DNA of 64,000 bases from Bacteroides faecium (GTDB taxonomy: Bacteria > Bacteroidota > Bacteroidia > Bacteroidales > Bacteroidaceae), in assembly GCF_012113595.1 (NCBI RefSeq), contig NZ_CP050831.1, positions 6,076,001 through 6,140,000 on the forward strand. The letters run 5' to 3'. Of the stretch, positions 55,401 through 63,327 are shown piece by piece (position 1 is the first letter of the stretch; each line of letters begins with the position of its first letter). A program made the position numbers and the translations under genes. The notes below the pieces were generated by a model. That model searched no databases, was not told where the DNA came from, and saw only the letters and a list, made by a program, of their open reading frames with translations.

Positions 55401-55589
55401 ACCGTCAAGGTCGGTAATCATACCATTGGTTGTGCCCGTTTCGATAACGCTGGCGCCGATAATCGGTTCGCCGGTAGGATCTTTCACTATACCTTTCACG
55501 GTGATAGTCTGCGCCAATGCCCATAGAGGAATGAAGCATAGCATAACAAATAGACTTGATAGTCTGAGGTAACGATTCGTGCTTTTCAT
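52491..55589 (-). CDS. SusC-like TonB-dependent transporter (xylan PUL)
   Basis: A 1032-residue TonB-dependent outer-membrane transporter. A signal peptide ending ALAQ is followed by a carboxypeptidase-regulatory-like domain (about 28-105, VKGIVKDPTGEPIIGASVIE), then DEVVVVGYGTARKSDVTG (TonB box) and plug motifs IVLDGIPFPGNISDINP and ILKDASSTAIYGSRGANG. The barrel ends with RNFIFGLNLTF. It lacks an STN domain, consistent with HTCS control. It is the first gene of the operon, preceded by a leader of about 125 bases and the operator-bearing promoter at 55723-55830. Confidence 0.97.
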   Translation of the reverse strand: MKSTNRYLRLSSLFVMLCFIPLWALAQTITVKGIVKDPTGEPIIGASVIETGTTNGMITDLDGNFTMKVPSNAKLTVSFVGYQSQTIDVAGRTSIQVILKDDTQALDEVVVVGYGTARKSDVTGSIANVNSKTLKEIPSQNFTQALQGRVAGVEINRTSSRPGSEQQIRIRGTRSLNASNDPLIVLDGIPFPGNISDINPNDIKTIDILKDASSTAIYGSRGANGVILITTNKGTQGKATVTYNGYYGIVTLFSEYPMMDGPEFVKFREIAAANGSSWGAMGTMDDPSVNTNWQDLIFKTGMTTNHDLSVSAGTEKGSYNFGTTYYKETSVLPDQGFERISLRGSIDQEIGKYIKVGITTQNSYSKTEGEESAPVYNILQTNPTISPYNSDGSIREEVIELNSSDKLLNPLLYKSVGEKHADDRKTFATYNSAYAEVKFMDGLKYRLNLGLNYRQSNYGKFNAPGTPYMAYNADLAEATISNALTTNWTVENMLMYDKKFGKHSINAVAMYSAERTTYSYSTASATGITADAVQYHNLGLNSDKVTIDPNKQKYWQRGLLSYMARAAYSYDNRYMLSATFRSDGSSVLAKGKKWHTYPAVSAGWNLRNESFMSDIDWLSSLKLRVGYGQTSNQAIDPYATLGAMKAVYYTTGSTGITGYFPNSVTNENLGWEYSSTWNYGIDFGLFNGRLSGTFEYYSQRTKDILMQLSLPASSGIASAYWQNIGETSNKGWELSLKGIIFENKNGWSWDVGFNIYGNKNKIVALAGESGRDTGNGWFEGQPIDAIYDYKKVGIFQKGEEAIAAASYAGGKPGDIKVAYNLVDGDPVTFDANGVPSREINASDRQVIGTAEGNFQGGFNTTVAYKNFDLSIVGAFKNGGTLISTLHSPQGYLNMMSGRRGNIKVDYWTEDNPTNAYPTPGGTTGGNDAPAYASTLAYFSASYLKIRTITLGYNFSEKLLNNVGISRARLYFTVQNPFVLFSPYNDETGLDPEPNSYVRENSATTGGLPERFLSIGTNTPSTRNFIFGLNLTF

Positions 55590-55722
55590 AAACTCATTGT
55601 TTAATTTAAAATTTGAGGATTAATACTTTATAGTCTTATATTAAGAATAAGAAAGGAACTGAATTATGTTTTCATACAGTACTATTTTTAAGGTGTTGAA
55701 CATTCAGTGCGATTCACTAATG

Positions 55723-55730
55723 CAAACATA
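55723..55730 (-). promoter_or_regulatory. -7 box of the xylan PUL susC promoter
   Basis: TATGTTTG on the minus strand fits TAnnTTTG and lies 31 bases from the first heptamer of the operator array, exactly as at the esterase promoter. Confidence 0.7.
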
Positions 55731-55760
55731 CGATTTTATTTTTTAGCACATCATAAGAGG

Positions 55761-55830
55761 CGTTCCATGATGTTGACCGGTCGTTACATTGAGTCGTACG
55801 ACTGTAACAGAGGTTTTACCGTACGTTACA
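55761..55830 (-). promoter_or_regulatory. Heptamer operator array, susC promoter of the xylan PUL
   Basis: Four heptamers start at exact 21-base steps: CGTTCCA (55761), CGTTACA (55782), TGTAACA (55803) and CGTTACA (55824). The 21-base step places them on one helix face, as expected for an AraC-family multimer. The HTCS gene diverges 130 bases further on. The rest of the 55590-55960 interval shows only the susC leader and the HTCS promoter. Confidence 0.78.
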
Positions 55831-55923
55831 TAAGTGCCCAGGAAGGTATCACAGCCCACTATTACGCTTTTACTCAAGTAAATAAAAAAAACGTCAAACA
55901 GGTAATATTTTCCGGGAATCCTT

Positions 55924-55931
55924 TATCTTTG
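55924..55931 (+). promoter_or_regulatory. -7 box of the xylan HTCS gene
   Basis: TATCTTTG on the plus strand, 30-37 bases before the HTCS start, fits TAnnTTTG. Confidence 0.5.
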
Positions 55932-55960
55932 TCCGTAGTTAATAAATCCTTCTCCTATAT

Positions 55961-58900
55961 ATGAAAACACTATTTTCCTTTTGTTGCCATTTGATTTTAG
56001 CCGCATTGACATTGGTCAATGCCCAGACCGGAAGATTCTACTCTACTGATAAAGAACTATCGAACAGTCTTATCAATAAGGTGTATCAAGATAAACGGGG
56101 ATTCATATGGGTGGCAACGGAAGACGGGCTGAACAAGTTCGACGGAAACCGCTTCATTGTTTATAAGAAAAACAAGAACGAACCCGACGGCTTGATGAAC
56201 AATTATGTAAAAACACTGTTCGAGGACAGCAAAGGACGTTTCTGGATAGCCTGCATCAACGGGATACAAATCTACGACCAGGCGACAAATACTTTTCAAA
56301 CTATCCCCATACAGCACAACAGGGATAACATGGCACCGCAAACCTCTGCCAACATCATCGAATTACAAAACGGGGAAATATGGCTGGGAACATATGGCGG
56401 CGGTATCATCTCACTGAAAGACAATAAATTTATCCCTCAGGAAGAACTGAACCGGAAAATACAAAGTTATTTCATACAGACCATCTACGAGGACTCCAAA
56501 CAGAACATATGGATTGCCACGGAAAACAAGGGCTTATTCTGCTACACCCCTTCCAACGGACAGGTACAGAACTTCACCGCCCCCGGACAACTGACTTCGG
56601 AAGACATATCCTGCTTCTGCGAAGATAAGGAAGGCACTTTATTCATAAGTACCCTGAATGGCGGATTGATGAAGTTAAACCCGTCAAGCCATCACTTCAC
56701 CCCTATTCCTTACAAGGGAAACAACCGGCTTAGTATCAAGACACTGACCATCGACAAGAATAACAATCTCTACATAGGAACCGAAGGATTCGGACTGAAG
56801 ATATACAACCGGAATACGAACAGCATAGAAGACTACGATGTACACAACGGTGTATTCGACCTCGGTTCTTCCAAAGTACATTCCGTCCTCGAAGACAAAG
56901 ACGGCAATCTCTGGCTAGGTATCTTCCAGAAAGGACTGCTGATGATTCCTTCCATGCCGAACAAGTTCAACTATTACGGCTACAAGTCGTTCCCGAAAAG
57001 CGAAATCGGTTCGAGTTGTGTAATGAGTATCCTGGTAGACCGTCAGAATGTCGCCTGGATAGCCACGGACAACGACGGACTGTATGCCGTGAACGATGAA
57101 GGCAAACAAATTCTTCACTTCAAAGAAGAAGGAAACAACCGTTCCGCTCCCCGCAACATCATCTGCCTGATGGAAGACTCAGAGCATAAACTATGGATAG
57201 GCTCTTACCTGAGCGGGCTGACGCTAATGAACAAACAAACCGGCATATGTACGCCTGTAAACGAGCAACTGTCCACCCCGACCGCATCCGACAATAAGAA
57301 AATATTCTGTATAGCCGAAGACCGAAACCGGCATATCTGGGTGGGGACTTATGGTTCGGGAGTTTATAAGATGGATATCTCCGGCAAGGTAATCAACCAG
57401 TACCAGTCTTCCAAATCGCAAAACGAGAACTGGAAAGTGAACAAACTCTGCAACGACTGGATTAACTGTATCATCGAAGACAACGAAGGTTTATTGTGGA
57501 TAGGCACCTGCAACGGATTAAGTTGCTTCAATCCCCAAACGGAAAACTTTATCAACTATCTATCACAAAATAACCTGCTCCCCAATACATTCGTGCACAC
57601 GTTACTGCAAGATGACAAAGGACATATTTGGGTAGGGACTTCCGAAGGGCTGTACAAGTTTGACAAACACACACAGAAGTTCAGCCTTTACACCACCCAA
57701 CAGGGATTACCCAGCGACGTTATCTGCGGCATGGTGCAGGATGACATGAATAACTACTGGATAAGCACCCACCAGGGAATGTCCAAACTCATAGCCGATA
57801 CGGAAACCTTTATCAACTACACCGCATCCGACGGCATACAGGGAAACGAATTTACACGCGGCGCATTCTACAAAGACCACCGTGGGAAGATTTACTTCGG
57901 CGGGACAAGCGGCGTGACCAGTTTCTACCCGAAAGACATAGCAGAACCCGATAAGAAGCTCCGGATAGAGATTACCGATTTCATACTCGGCAACCACTCC
58001 GTCAAGAAAGGTGATATGTTGGGGAAACACGCCATCACCGATTCTGATGTGATGGATGCCACCCGCTTCACGCTGACTTACGATCAGAACGCTTTCAGAA
58101 TGGAACTTTCCACACTGGACTTCGCCAACCCGGAACGAATAATCTATCAATATAAGATTAAGGAATTGGAAACGAACTGGCTGAATACCAGTCCGGGAAT
58201 GAACCGGGTAAGTTATGCCAACCTGTCTCCCGGCAGGTACACGCTGATGGTGAGAGCCAAAGACAATAAAAGCACGTCCGATATACGCACCGTAGAAATA
58301 GTGGTCACTCCGCCCTGGTATAACACCTGGTGGGCGAAAGTGTTATGGAGTTGCCTGCTTGTATTGGTTCTCTATGCCCTTACCATGTATGTCATATCCC
58401 GTATCCACCGCCGCCAGGAGATAATGAAGCAACGGCACCAGGAGCAAATCAATGAAGCCAAACTCCAATTCTTCATCAATATATCGCACGAGATACGCAC
58501 TCCGATGACCTTAATCATCAGCCCGCTGGAGAAGCTGATTGCCGAACATTCCGAAAAACAACAAGCATATCTTATGATTTACCGGAATGCACAACGTATT
58601 CTCCGCCTTATCAACCAGCTCATGGATATACGGAAACTGGACAAAGGACAGATGCATCTGAAATTCCGTGAGACGGATATGGTAGGATTTATCGAAGACC
58701 TAATGCAGACCTTCAATTATCAGGCTCAAAAGAAAAATATCACGTTCACTTTCGACAAAGAACTTCAAGATGCGGATTCGCTCAAAGTATGGATTGACCT
58801 GAACAACTTCGACAAGGTCTTGATGAATGTATTATCCAACGCTTTCAAATATACAAGGGATGGCGGAAACATTCATATCCTGCTGAAAACCGGTCATAAC

Positions 58901-60079
58901 AGCACCTACCGGGGTGCGTTGAAAGATTATTTTGAAATCAGCGTGACGGACAACGGAATAGGTATCGACAAGGACAAAATCAAGCAAATCTTCGAGCGTT
59001 TCTATCAGATTAATAATGATATGACGCAATCCAATTTCGGTACGGGAATCGGTTTGCATCTGGCGCGTTCGCTTGTGAAACTGCATCATGGCCTCATCAT
59101 GGCGGAAAACCGGGAAGACGAACAGGGAACACGCTTCATTATCCGCCTGCCTCTGGGAAGCGACCATCTGAAAACCGACGAACTGGAGAACCCGGATGAA
59201 GCAGGAAACGACTTGCTTATGTCCCAACTTTCCAAAGATACACTGTACGAAACGGAAGATGAATACGCAACGGCGGACGATGCCAAAAAGCCTAAGTCCA
59301 AAACGCGTTATCGTGTACTGATTATAGAGGATGACGACGAAATACGCCAGTATATGCGGAACGAACTGAGTACGGACTTCCGTATCAGCGAATGTACAAA
59401 CGGACGGGAAGGACTGGAAAACATCCTAAAGGAAAAGCCGGACTTGGTAATCAGTGATATTATGATGCCGGAAATGGATGGAATCACTCTTTGCCGCAAG
59501 GTGAAACAGAATATCAACGTCAATCATATACCGGTTATATTATTAACCGCCAAATCGAAAGCGGAAGACCGGATAGAAGGACTGGAAACCGGCGCGGACG
59601 CTTACATCGTAAAACCGTTCAATACGGAACTGCTGCGCACCACCGCGAGCAACCTGATAAGCAACCGGGAAAGGTTGCGCGGACAGCTTATCGGCGAACA
59701 GCAGGTGGAAGAGAAGATTGTAAAAATTGAAATGAAGTCGAACGACGAGATATTGATGGGCAAAGTGATGAAGACCATCAATGAACATCTCACCGACCCT
59801 GCCCTCAACGTGGAAATGCTGGCAGCCAATGTCGGCATGAGCCGCGTACATATGCACAGGAAGCTGAAAGAGCTGACCAACCAGTCGGCACGGGATTTCA
59901 TCCGTAATATCCGGCTAAAGCAGGCGGCTACCTTGCTGCGGGAGAAAAACCTGACTATCTCGGAAGTCGCATACGCCACCGGGTTCTCCAATCTGTCGCA
60001 TTTCTCCAATTCCTTCCGGGAATTCTACGGCATCTCGCCGACCGAATACAAGGAACAACCGGACGTTCCGCAGGAGTAG
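55961..60079 (+). CDS. HTCS sensor/regulator of the xylan PUL
   Basis: A 1372-residue hybrid two-component protein. Signal peptide (about 1-21), two Reg_prop beta-propellers (about 25-690, repeats of the IWIGTYGSGVYK type), a Y_Y_Y domain (about 710-785), one membrane helix (about 790-812), HisKA with H843 in NISHEIRTPMTL, HATPase (NAFKYTRDG, GTGIGLHLA), a receiver (IIEDDDEIRQYM; phospho-Asp in LVISDIMMPEMDG) and a C-terminal AraC HTH (about 1270-1365, LTISEVAYATGFSNLSHF, FREFYGISPTEYK). It diverges from susC and should bind xylo-oligosaccharides in the periplasm and activate the two heptamer-bearing promoters. The stop codon lies 6 bases from the convergent pulA stop. Confidence 0.97.
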   Translation: MKTLFSFCCHLILAALTLVNAQTGRFYSTDKELSNSLINKVYQDKRGFIWVATEDGLNKFDGNRFIVYKKNKNEPDGLMNNYVKTLFEDSKGRFWIACINGIQIYDQATNTFQTIPIQHNRDNMAPQTSANIIELQNGEIWLGTYGGGIISLKDNKFIPQEELNRKIQSYFIQTIYEDSKQNIWIATENKGLFCYTPSNGQVQNFTAPGQLTSEDISCFCEDKEGTLFISTLNGGLMKLNPSSHHFTPIPYKGNNRLSIKTLTIDKNNNLYIGTEGFGLKIYNRNTNSIEDYDVHNGVFDLGSSKVHSVLEDKDGNLWLGIFQKGLLMIPSMPNKFNYYGYKSFPKSEIGSSCVMSILVDRQNVAWIATDNDGLYAVNDEGKQILHFKEEGNNRSAPRNIICLMEDSEHKLWIGSYLSGLTLMNKQTGICTPVNEQLSTPTASDNKKIFCIAEDRNRHIWVGTYGSGVYKMDISGKVINQYQSSKSQNENWKVNKLCNDWINCIIEDNEGLLWIGTCNGLSCFNPQTENFINYLSQNNLLPNTFVHTLLQDDKGHIWVGTSEGLYKFDKHTQKFSLYTTQQGLPSDVICGMVQDDMNNYWISTHQGMSKLIADTETFINYTASDGIQGNEFTRGAFYKDHRGKIYFGGTSGVTSFYPKDIAEPDKKLRIEITDFILGNHSVKKGDMLGKHAITDSDVMDATRFTLTYDQNAFRMELSTLDFANPERIIYQYKIKELETNWLNTSPGMNRVSYANLSPGRYTLMVRAKDNKSTSDIRTVEIVVTPPWYNTWWAKVLWSCLLVLVLYALTMYVISRIHRRQEIMKQRHQEQINEAKLQFFINISHEIRTPMTLIISPLEKLIAEHSEKQQAYLMIYRNAQRILRLINQLMDIRKLDKGQMHLKFRETDMVGFIEDLMQTFNYQAQKKNITFTFDKELQDADSLKVWIDLNNFDKVLMNVLSNAFKYTRDGGNIHILLKTGHNSTYRGALKDYFEISVTDNGIGIDKDKIKQIFERFYQINNDMTQSNFGTGIGLHLARSLVKLHHGLIMAENREDEQGTRFIIRLPLGSDHLKTDELENPDEAGNDLLMSQLSKDTLYETEDEYATADDAKKPKSKTRYRVLIIEDDDEIRQYMRNELSTDFRISECTNGREGLENILKEKPDLVISDIMMPEMDGITLCRKVKQNINVNHIPVILLTAKSKAEDRIEGLETGADAYIVKPFNTELLRTTASNLISNRERLRGQLIGEQQVEEKIVKIEMKSNDEILMGKVMKTINEHLTDPALNVEMLAANVGMSRVHMHRKLKELTNQSARDFIRNIRLKQAATLLREKNLTISEVAYATGFSNLSHFSNSFREFYGISPTEYKEQPDVPQE

Positions 60080-60085
60080 CAAGGC

Positions 60086-62086
60086 TTACTTATACATAAT
60101 CAGCGCAGACTGACCGGGAACAATCACTTCCGGCCCTGTTTGCGTTCCCAGTCCGCGGACGTCTATCACGCCGTCTTTGCACACGACTGTGTATTTGCCG
60201 GCAGGCACTTCAAGACGGGCGGGAGTAGTACGGGAGTTATAGGCTACGACAATATCGCCCCAACGATCCCCGTTCGCATGGTCTTTCAGGCGGAACGCAA
60301 TCAGATTCTTGCCCTCTACGGGAAGAAATTCCAAATGCTTCCGAACCTTGTCCGCATCTCCCATACGGAAGGCAGGATGGGATTTACGAAGGTCAATCAG
60401 CCGTTTGTAATACATGAAAACGTCTCCATTCGTTGTCTTGCGTCTCCAGTCAATGGCGTTGACTGCATCCGGGCTTTTATAACTGTTGTCCACTCCCTGT
60501 TTGTCACGCATCACTTCCTCGCCGGCATAGATAAACGGGATACCTTGCGAAGTAAAGACTACCGTCTGCGCCAATTTATCAAGACGGACAAGCTGTTCGG
60601 GAGTAATCCCCGGCATACTCGCTTTCAAGCGGTCTGTCAGGCATAACCCATCGTGGCAGGAGACGTAGCTAATCATTTGAACAGGCTGTTCCGCCCACGG
60701 CTGCTGACTGTAATTCACTGAATCATAATGTATCTGCGGATGCTCTACGGCTCCGACAATACCGAACTTAACGCTATTTTCTCCCCCCGGAACGCCGGCA
60801 AGAAAAGCTCCTTTGGTCTTCTCCCAAACCGACCCGCAGAGTCCGTCACGCAGTTCGTCGGAGAAAACAGCTATTCCGGGCATTTGCGCGACATTTCCTT
60901 TCATTGCCAAGGAATCAGCAGGATATTGGGGAGTCTCGGCTGCCCAACCTTCACCGTAGATACAGATAGTAGGGTCTACTTCATTCACCGCTTTGCGGAT
61001 TTCGTTCATTGTCTCAATGTCATGGACTCCCATCAGGTCAAAGCGGAAACCGTCGATATGGTATTCCTTCATCCAGTAGAGAACGGATTCTATCATAAAC
61101 TTACGCATCATGGGTCGCTCGCTTGCCGTCTCATTGCCGCATCCCGAACCGTTCGCCAAAGTACCGTCTTCTTTCTGGCGGTAAAAATAACCGGGAACGG
61201 TACGTTCGAAGTTGCTCTCCGCCGTATTAAAAGTATGATTGTAGACTACGTCCATTATCACCCGGATACCGGCTTTGTGCAATGCCTGCACCATTTGCTT
61301 GAATTCTCTCACACGGGTGGCAGGCTGATAAGGGTCTGTTGCGTACGAGCCGTCCGGGACATTGTAGTTCAGCGGGTCATATCCCCAGTTGTACTGGTTT
61401 TCGTCCAGTTTTGTTTCGTCTACGGAAGCATAATCATAGGAAGGAAGGAGATGCACGTGTGTCACGCCTAACTCAATCAGATGGTCGATGCCGGTCAGCA
61501 GCTTATCCGAATTCATCGTGCCGTGTTCGGTCAGCGCGAGGTATTTTCCTTTGTTCTTTATTCCCGAAGTAGAATCGACGGAAAAGTCACGATGGTGCAT
61601 TTCGTAGATAATCATATCGGCAGGAGATTTCAACGGCGGACGCTGGTCGCTCTCCCACCCTTCGGGGTTCGTCGTTTTCCAGTCAATGATAGCGGCACGT
61701 TTTCCGTTCACTCCGACGGCACGGGCATTGATGCCCGGTGTGTCTCCCTGCCATTTATCGTTGATTTTCACGTTGAAGGCATAGAATTTATCGAGCAAAT
61801 CCTTGTTCACTACGGTCGTCCAGGTTCCGTTTTCACCAGGTTCCATCTTTACTGTTTCGTAGGCATGACCGCCTTCGCCTTCATCATAAAGCATCAGGCG
61901 TACTTCTTCGGCTGTCGGCGACCAAAGAGTGAACTTGGTTGCTTCCGGCGCATATTCCATTTCGATAAGACTTCCCGGGCGAACCGGATATAGCTCGAAG
62001 GAAGCATATTCCTTTTTCGCGGAAGAACAACTCATCACTGTTGCCACTGTAGTCACCCCTAATATTGCTGAATAATTAATTCCCAT
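60086..62086 (-). CDS. pulA: Type I pullulanase (GH13), lipoprotein
   Basis: A 666-residue alpha-1,6-debranching enzyme. The N-terminus has a lipobox (VMSC, Cys near 20). A CBM48/N-type beta domain spans about 45-115 (FTLWSPTAEEVRLMLY). YNWGYDP (232-238) is the diagnostic type I pullulanase motif. The GH13 barrel shows VIMDVVYNHTF, the nucleophile D350 in GFRFDLMG, the acid E379 in IYGEGW and the transition-state stabiliser in SCHDGLCL. The length is on the short side, without extra N-terminal CBM41 modules. It hydrolyses branch points of pullulan, starch or glycogen fragments. It converges with the HTCS gene with only 6 bases between stops and is not part of the xylan system. Confidence 0.94.
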   Translation of the reverse strand: MGINYSAILGVTTVATVMSCSSAKKEYASFELYPVRPGSLIEMEYAPEATKFTLWSPTAEEVRLMLYDEGEGGHAYETVKMEPGENGTWTTVVNKDLLDKFYAFNVKINDKWQGDTPGINARAVGVNGKRAAIIDWKTTNPEGWESDQRPPLKSPADMIIYEMHHRDFSVDSTSGIKNKGKYLALTEHGTMNSDKLLTGIDHLIELGVTHVHLLPSYDYASVDETKLDENQYNWGYDPLNYNVPDGSYATDPYQPATRVREFKQMVQALHKAGIRVIMDVVYNHTFNTAESNFERTVPGYFYRQKEDGTLANGSGCGNETASERPMMRKFMIESVLYWMKEYHIDGFRFDLMGVHDIETMNEIRKAVNEVDPTICIYGEGWAAETPQYPADSLAMKGNVAQMPGIAVFSDELRDGLCGSVWEKTKGAFLAGVPGGENSVKFGIVGAVEHPQIHYDSVNYSQQPWAEQPVQMISYVSCHDGLCLTDRLKASMPGITPEQLVRLDKLAQTVVFTSQGIPFIYAGEEVMRDKQGVDNSYKSPDAVNAIDWRRKTTNGDVFMYYKRLIDLRKSHPAFRMGDADKVRKHLEFLPVEGKNLIAFRLKDHANGDRWGDIVVAYNSRTTPARLEVPAGKYTVVCKDGVIDVRGLGTQTGPEVIVPGQSALIMYK

Positions 62087-62170
62087 CTTATACTCTCCTG
62101 TTCCTGTGATAACGATTTTCGTTTGATGATTATCTTCTATAATCCATTAGTTCACTTTACCTTATTAAGT

Positions 62171-62737
62171 TCACTTTACCTTATCCGGATTCTTCGCTAT
62201 AAAATCCTTCCAACTGCTATATCCTTTCTCTACGGCAGGACGTCCCATTTGCAGAAAATGGCAGTAGGCAGCAGCGAGACCATCCGTTGCATCCATGAAG
62301 ACAGGCATGTCCTCTTTCGAGAGACGAAGCATCCGCTGTAACATATCCGCCACCTGCTCTTTCGACGCTTGTCCGTTTCCGGTAATAGCCATCTTTATTT
62401 TCAAAGGGGCGTATTCGGTGATAGGGATGTCACGGCTCAATGCTGCCGCCATCGCTACCCCCTGCGCACGTCCCAGCTTCAACATAGACTGGACATTCTT
62501 ACCGAAAAAAGGAGCTTCAATAGCCAGTTCGTCAGGCAGATAACTTTCTATAATGCCCAATACCCGTTCGTGGATATGGCGTAGTTTCAAGTAGTGATTG
62601 GCAAACTTGCGCAAGTCGATAATCCCCATAGCAATCATTTCCGGTTTGGTTCCTTTTATTCTTAGAACTCCATATCCCATGATTGTCGTACCGGGGTCAA
62701 TTCCCAGAATTATCTTTTCCTTTACCGGCTGAATCAC
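62171..62737 (-). CDS. ruvC: Holliday junction resolvase RuvC
   Basis: A 188-residue RNase H-fold endonuclease that resolves Holliday junctions with RuvAB. The first catalytic Asp is D14 in ILGIDPGTTIMGYGVL, followed by the Glu in ELAIEAPFFGKN (about 75) and the C-terminal Asp pair in KEDMPVFMDATDGLAAAYCH (about 145-160). LGRAQGVAMAAAL is the conserved helix. The start overlaps the stop of the DUF4286 gene by 4 bases (ATGA), indicating translational coupling. Confidence 0.96.
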   Translation of the reverse strand: MIQPVKEKIILGIDPGTTIMGYGVLRIKGTKPEMIAMGIIDLRKFANHYLKLRHIHERVLGIIESYLPDELAIEAPFFGKNVQSMLKLGRAQGVAMAAALSRDIPITEYAPLKIKMAITGNGQASKEQVADMLQRMLRLSKEDMPVFMDATDGLAAAYCHFLQMGRPAVEKGYSSWKDFIAKNPDKVK

Positions 62738-63036
62738 TCTATTATCTCCATTAATGTCGGAAATCCGATTACCTTGTCTTTAAATATTTTTGCCAGTTCG
62801 TCATTCAAACGCGTCCCCTGTTCCAGATGCCAACGATGCAACAATCCGCTGCTCTCTACTTCCCACTGCAAAGAATATGAAGTTCCATCTTCCCGATGAC
62901 TCAGGATCCGGCAAATGCGCGGCGTTTTCAGCGTTCCGTGTTTTTGTACTTCGGGGATATAAGACTCTTTTAGCCAAATCAAAAAATTATCGTGGATGGC
63001 ATCGTCCACCTGAAAAGTAGTATTATAAATCAGCAT
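62734..63036 (-). CDS. DUF4286 family protein
   Basis: A 100-residue cytoplasmic protein: MLIYNTTFQVDDAIHDNFLIWLKESYIPEV (in two parts) with a central REDGTSYSLQWEVES strand and the ending FPTLMEIIE. It is of the small ferredoxin-like (dimeric alpha+beta barrel-like) DUF4286 family, regularly found next to ruvC in Bacteroidetes. Function unknown. It is translationally coupled to ruvC through a 4-base overlap and has a -7 box at 63065-63072. Confidence 0.88.
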   Translation of the reverse strand: MLIYNTTFQVDDAIHDNFLIWLKESYIPEVQKHGTLKTPRICRILSHREDGTSYSLQWEVESSGLLHRWHLEQGTRLNDELAKIFKDKVIGFPTLMEIIE

Positions 63037-63064
63037 ATCTTTTTTTTCAAACGATTATTTACCG

Positions 63065-63072
63065 CAAACATA
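63065..63072 (-). promoter_or_regulatory. -7 box of DUF4286-ruvC
   Basis: TATGTTTG on the minus strand, 29-36 bases upstream of the DUF4286 start; it diverges from the tRNA promoter 24 bases away. Confidence 0.5.
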
Positions 63073-63095
63073 GCAATTATTTCAGAATATTGCAT

Positions 63096-63103
63096 TATAT
63101 TTG
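63096..63103 (+). promoter_or_regulatory. -7 box of the tRNA-Ala gene
   Basis: TATATTTG on the plus strand fits TAnnTTTG, about 50 bases before the mature tRNA 5' end. Confidence 0.5.
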
Positions 63104-63153
63104 CGGCAACAAAAAAGGATTCGTTTGCAAACGTTATCATATAAGGTTGAAAA

Positions 63154-63227
63154 GGGGGGTTAGCTCATCTGGCTAGAGCGCGACACTGGCAGTGTCGAGG
63201 TGATCGGTTCGAGTCCGATACTCTCCA
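63154..63227 (+). tRNA. tRNA-Ala (anticodon GGC)
   Basis: A 74-nucleotide cloverleaf: acceptor GGGGGGT pairs with ACTCTCC and includes the G3-U70 pair that identifies alanine tRNAs. The D arm is GCTC...GAGC; the anticodon stem CGACA/TGTCG encloses loop CTGGCAG, with anticodon GGC reading GCC codons. The T arm ATCGG-TTCGAGT-CCGAT carries the invariant TTCGA. The discriminator base is A, and the CCA end is not encoded. Confidence 0.95.
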
Positions 63228-63230
63228 CTT

Positions 63231-63265
63231 AAAAAAGAGCAATTCTAAAAGAGTTGCTCTTTTTT
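63231..63265 (+). terminator. Terminator of the tRNA-Ala gene
   Basis: AAAAAAGAGCAA (63231-63242) pairs with TTGCTCTTTTTT (63254-63265), ending in a run of T, directly downstream of the tRNA. Confidence 0.9.
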
Positions 63266-63327
63266 GATTTTCTTCCTTTAATTAATTATATTGCGACACG
63301 AATTGAAAATCTAAGTCGTATAGTAAT

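Noticed and set aside
55707..55964. An 85-codon open frame upstream of the xylan HTCS
   Set aside because: It overlaps the operator array and both promoters and shows no coding character.
63122..63133. The palindrome CGTTTGCAAACG in the tRNA-Ala leader as an operator
   Set aside because: A single 12-base palindrome within a short leader, with no second copy at another promoter in the window, is too weak to call.
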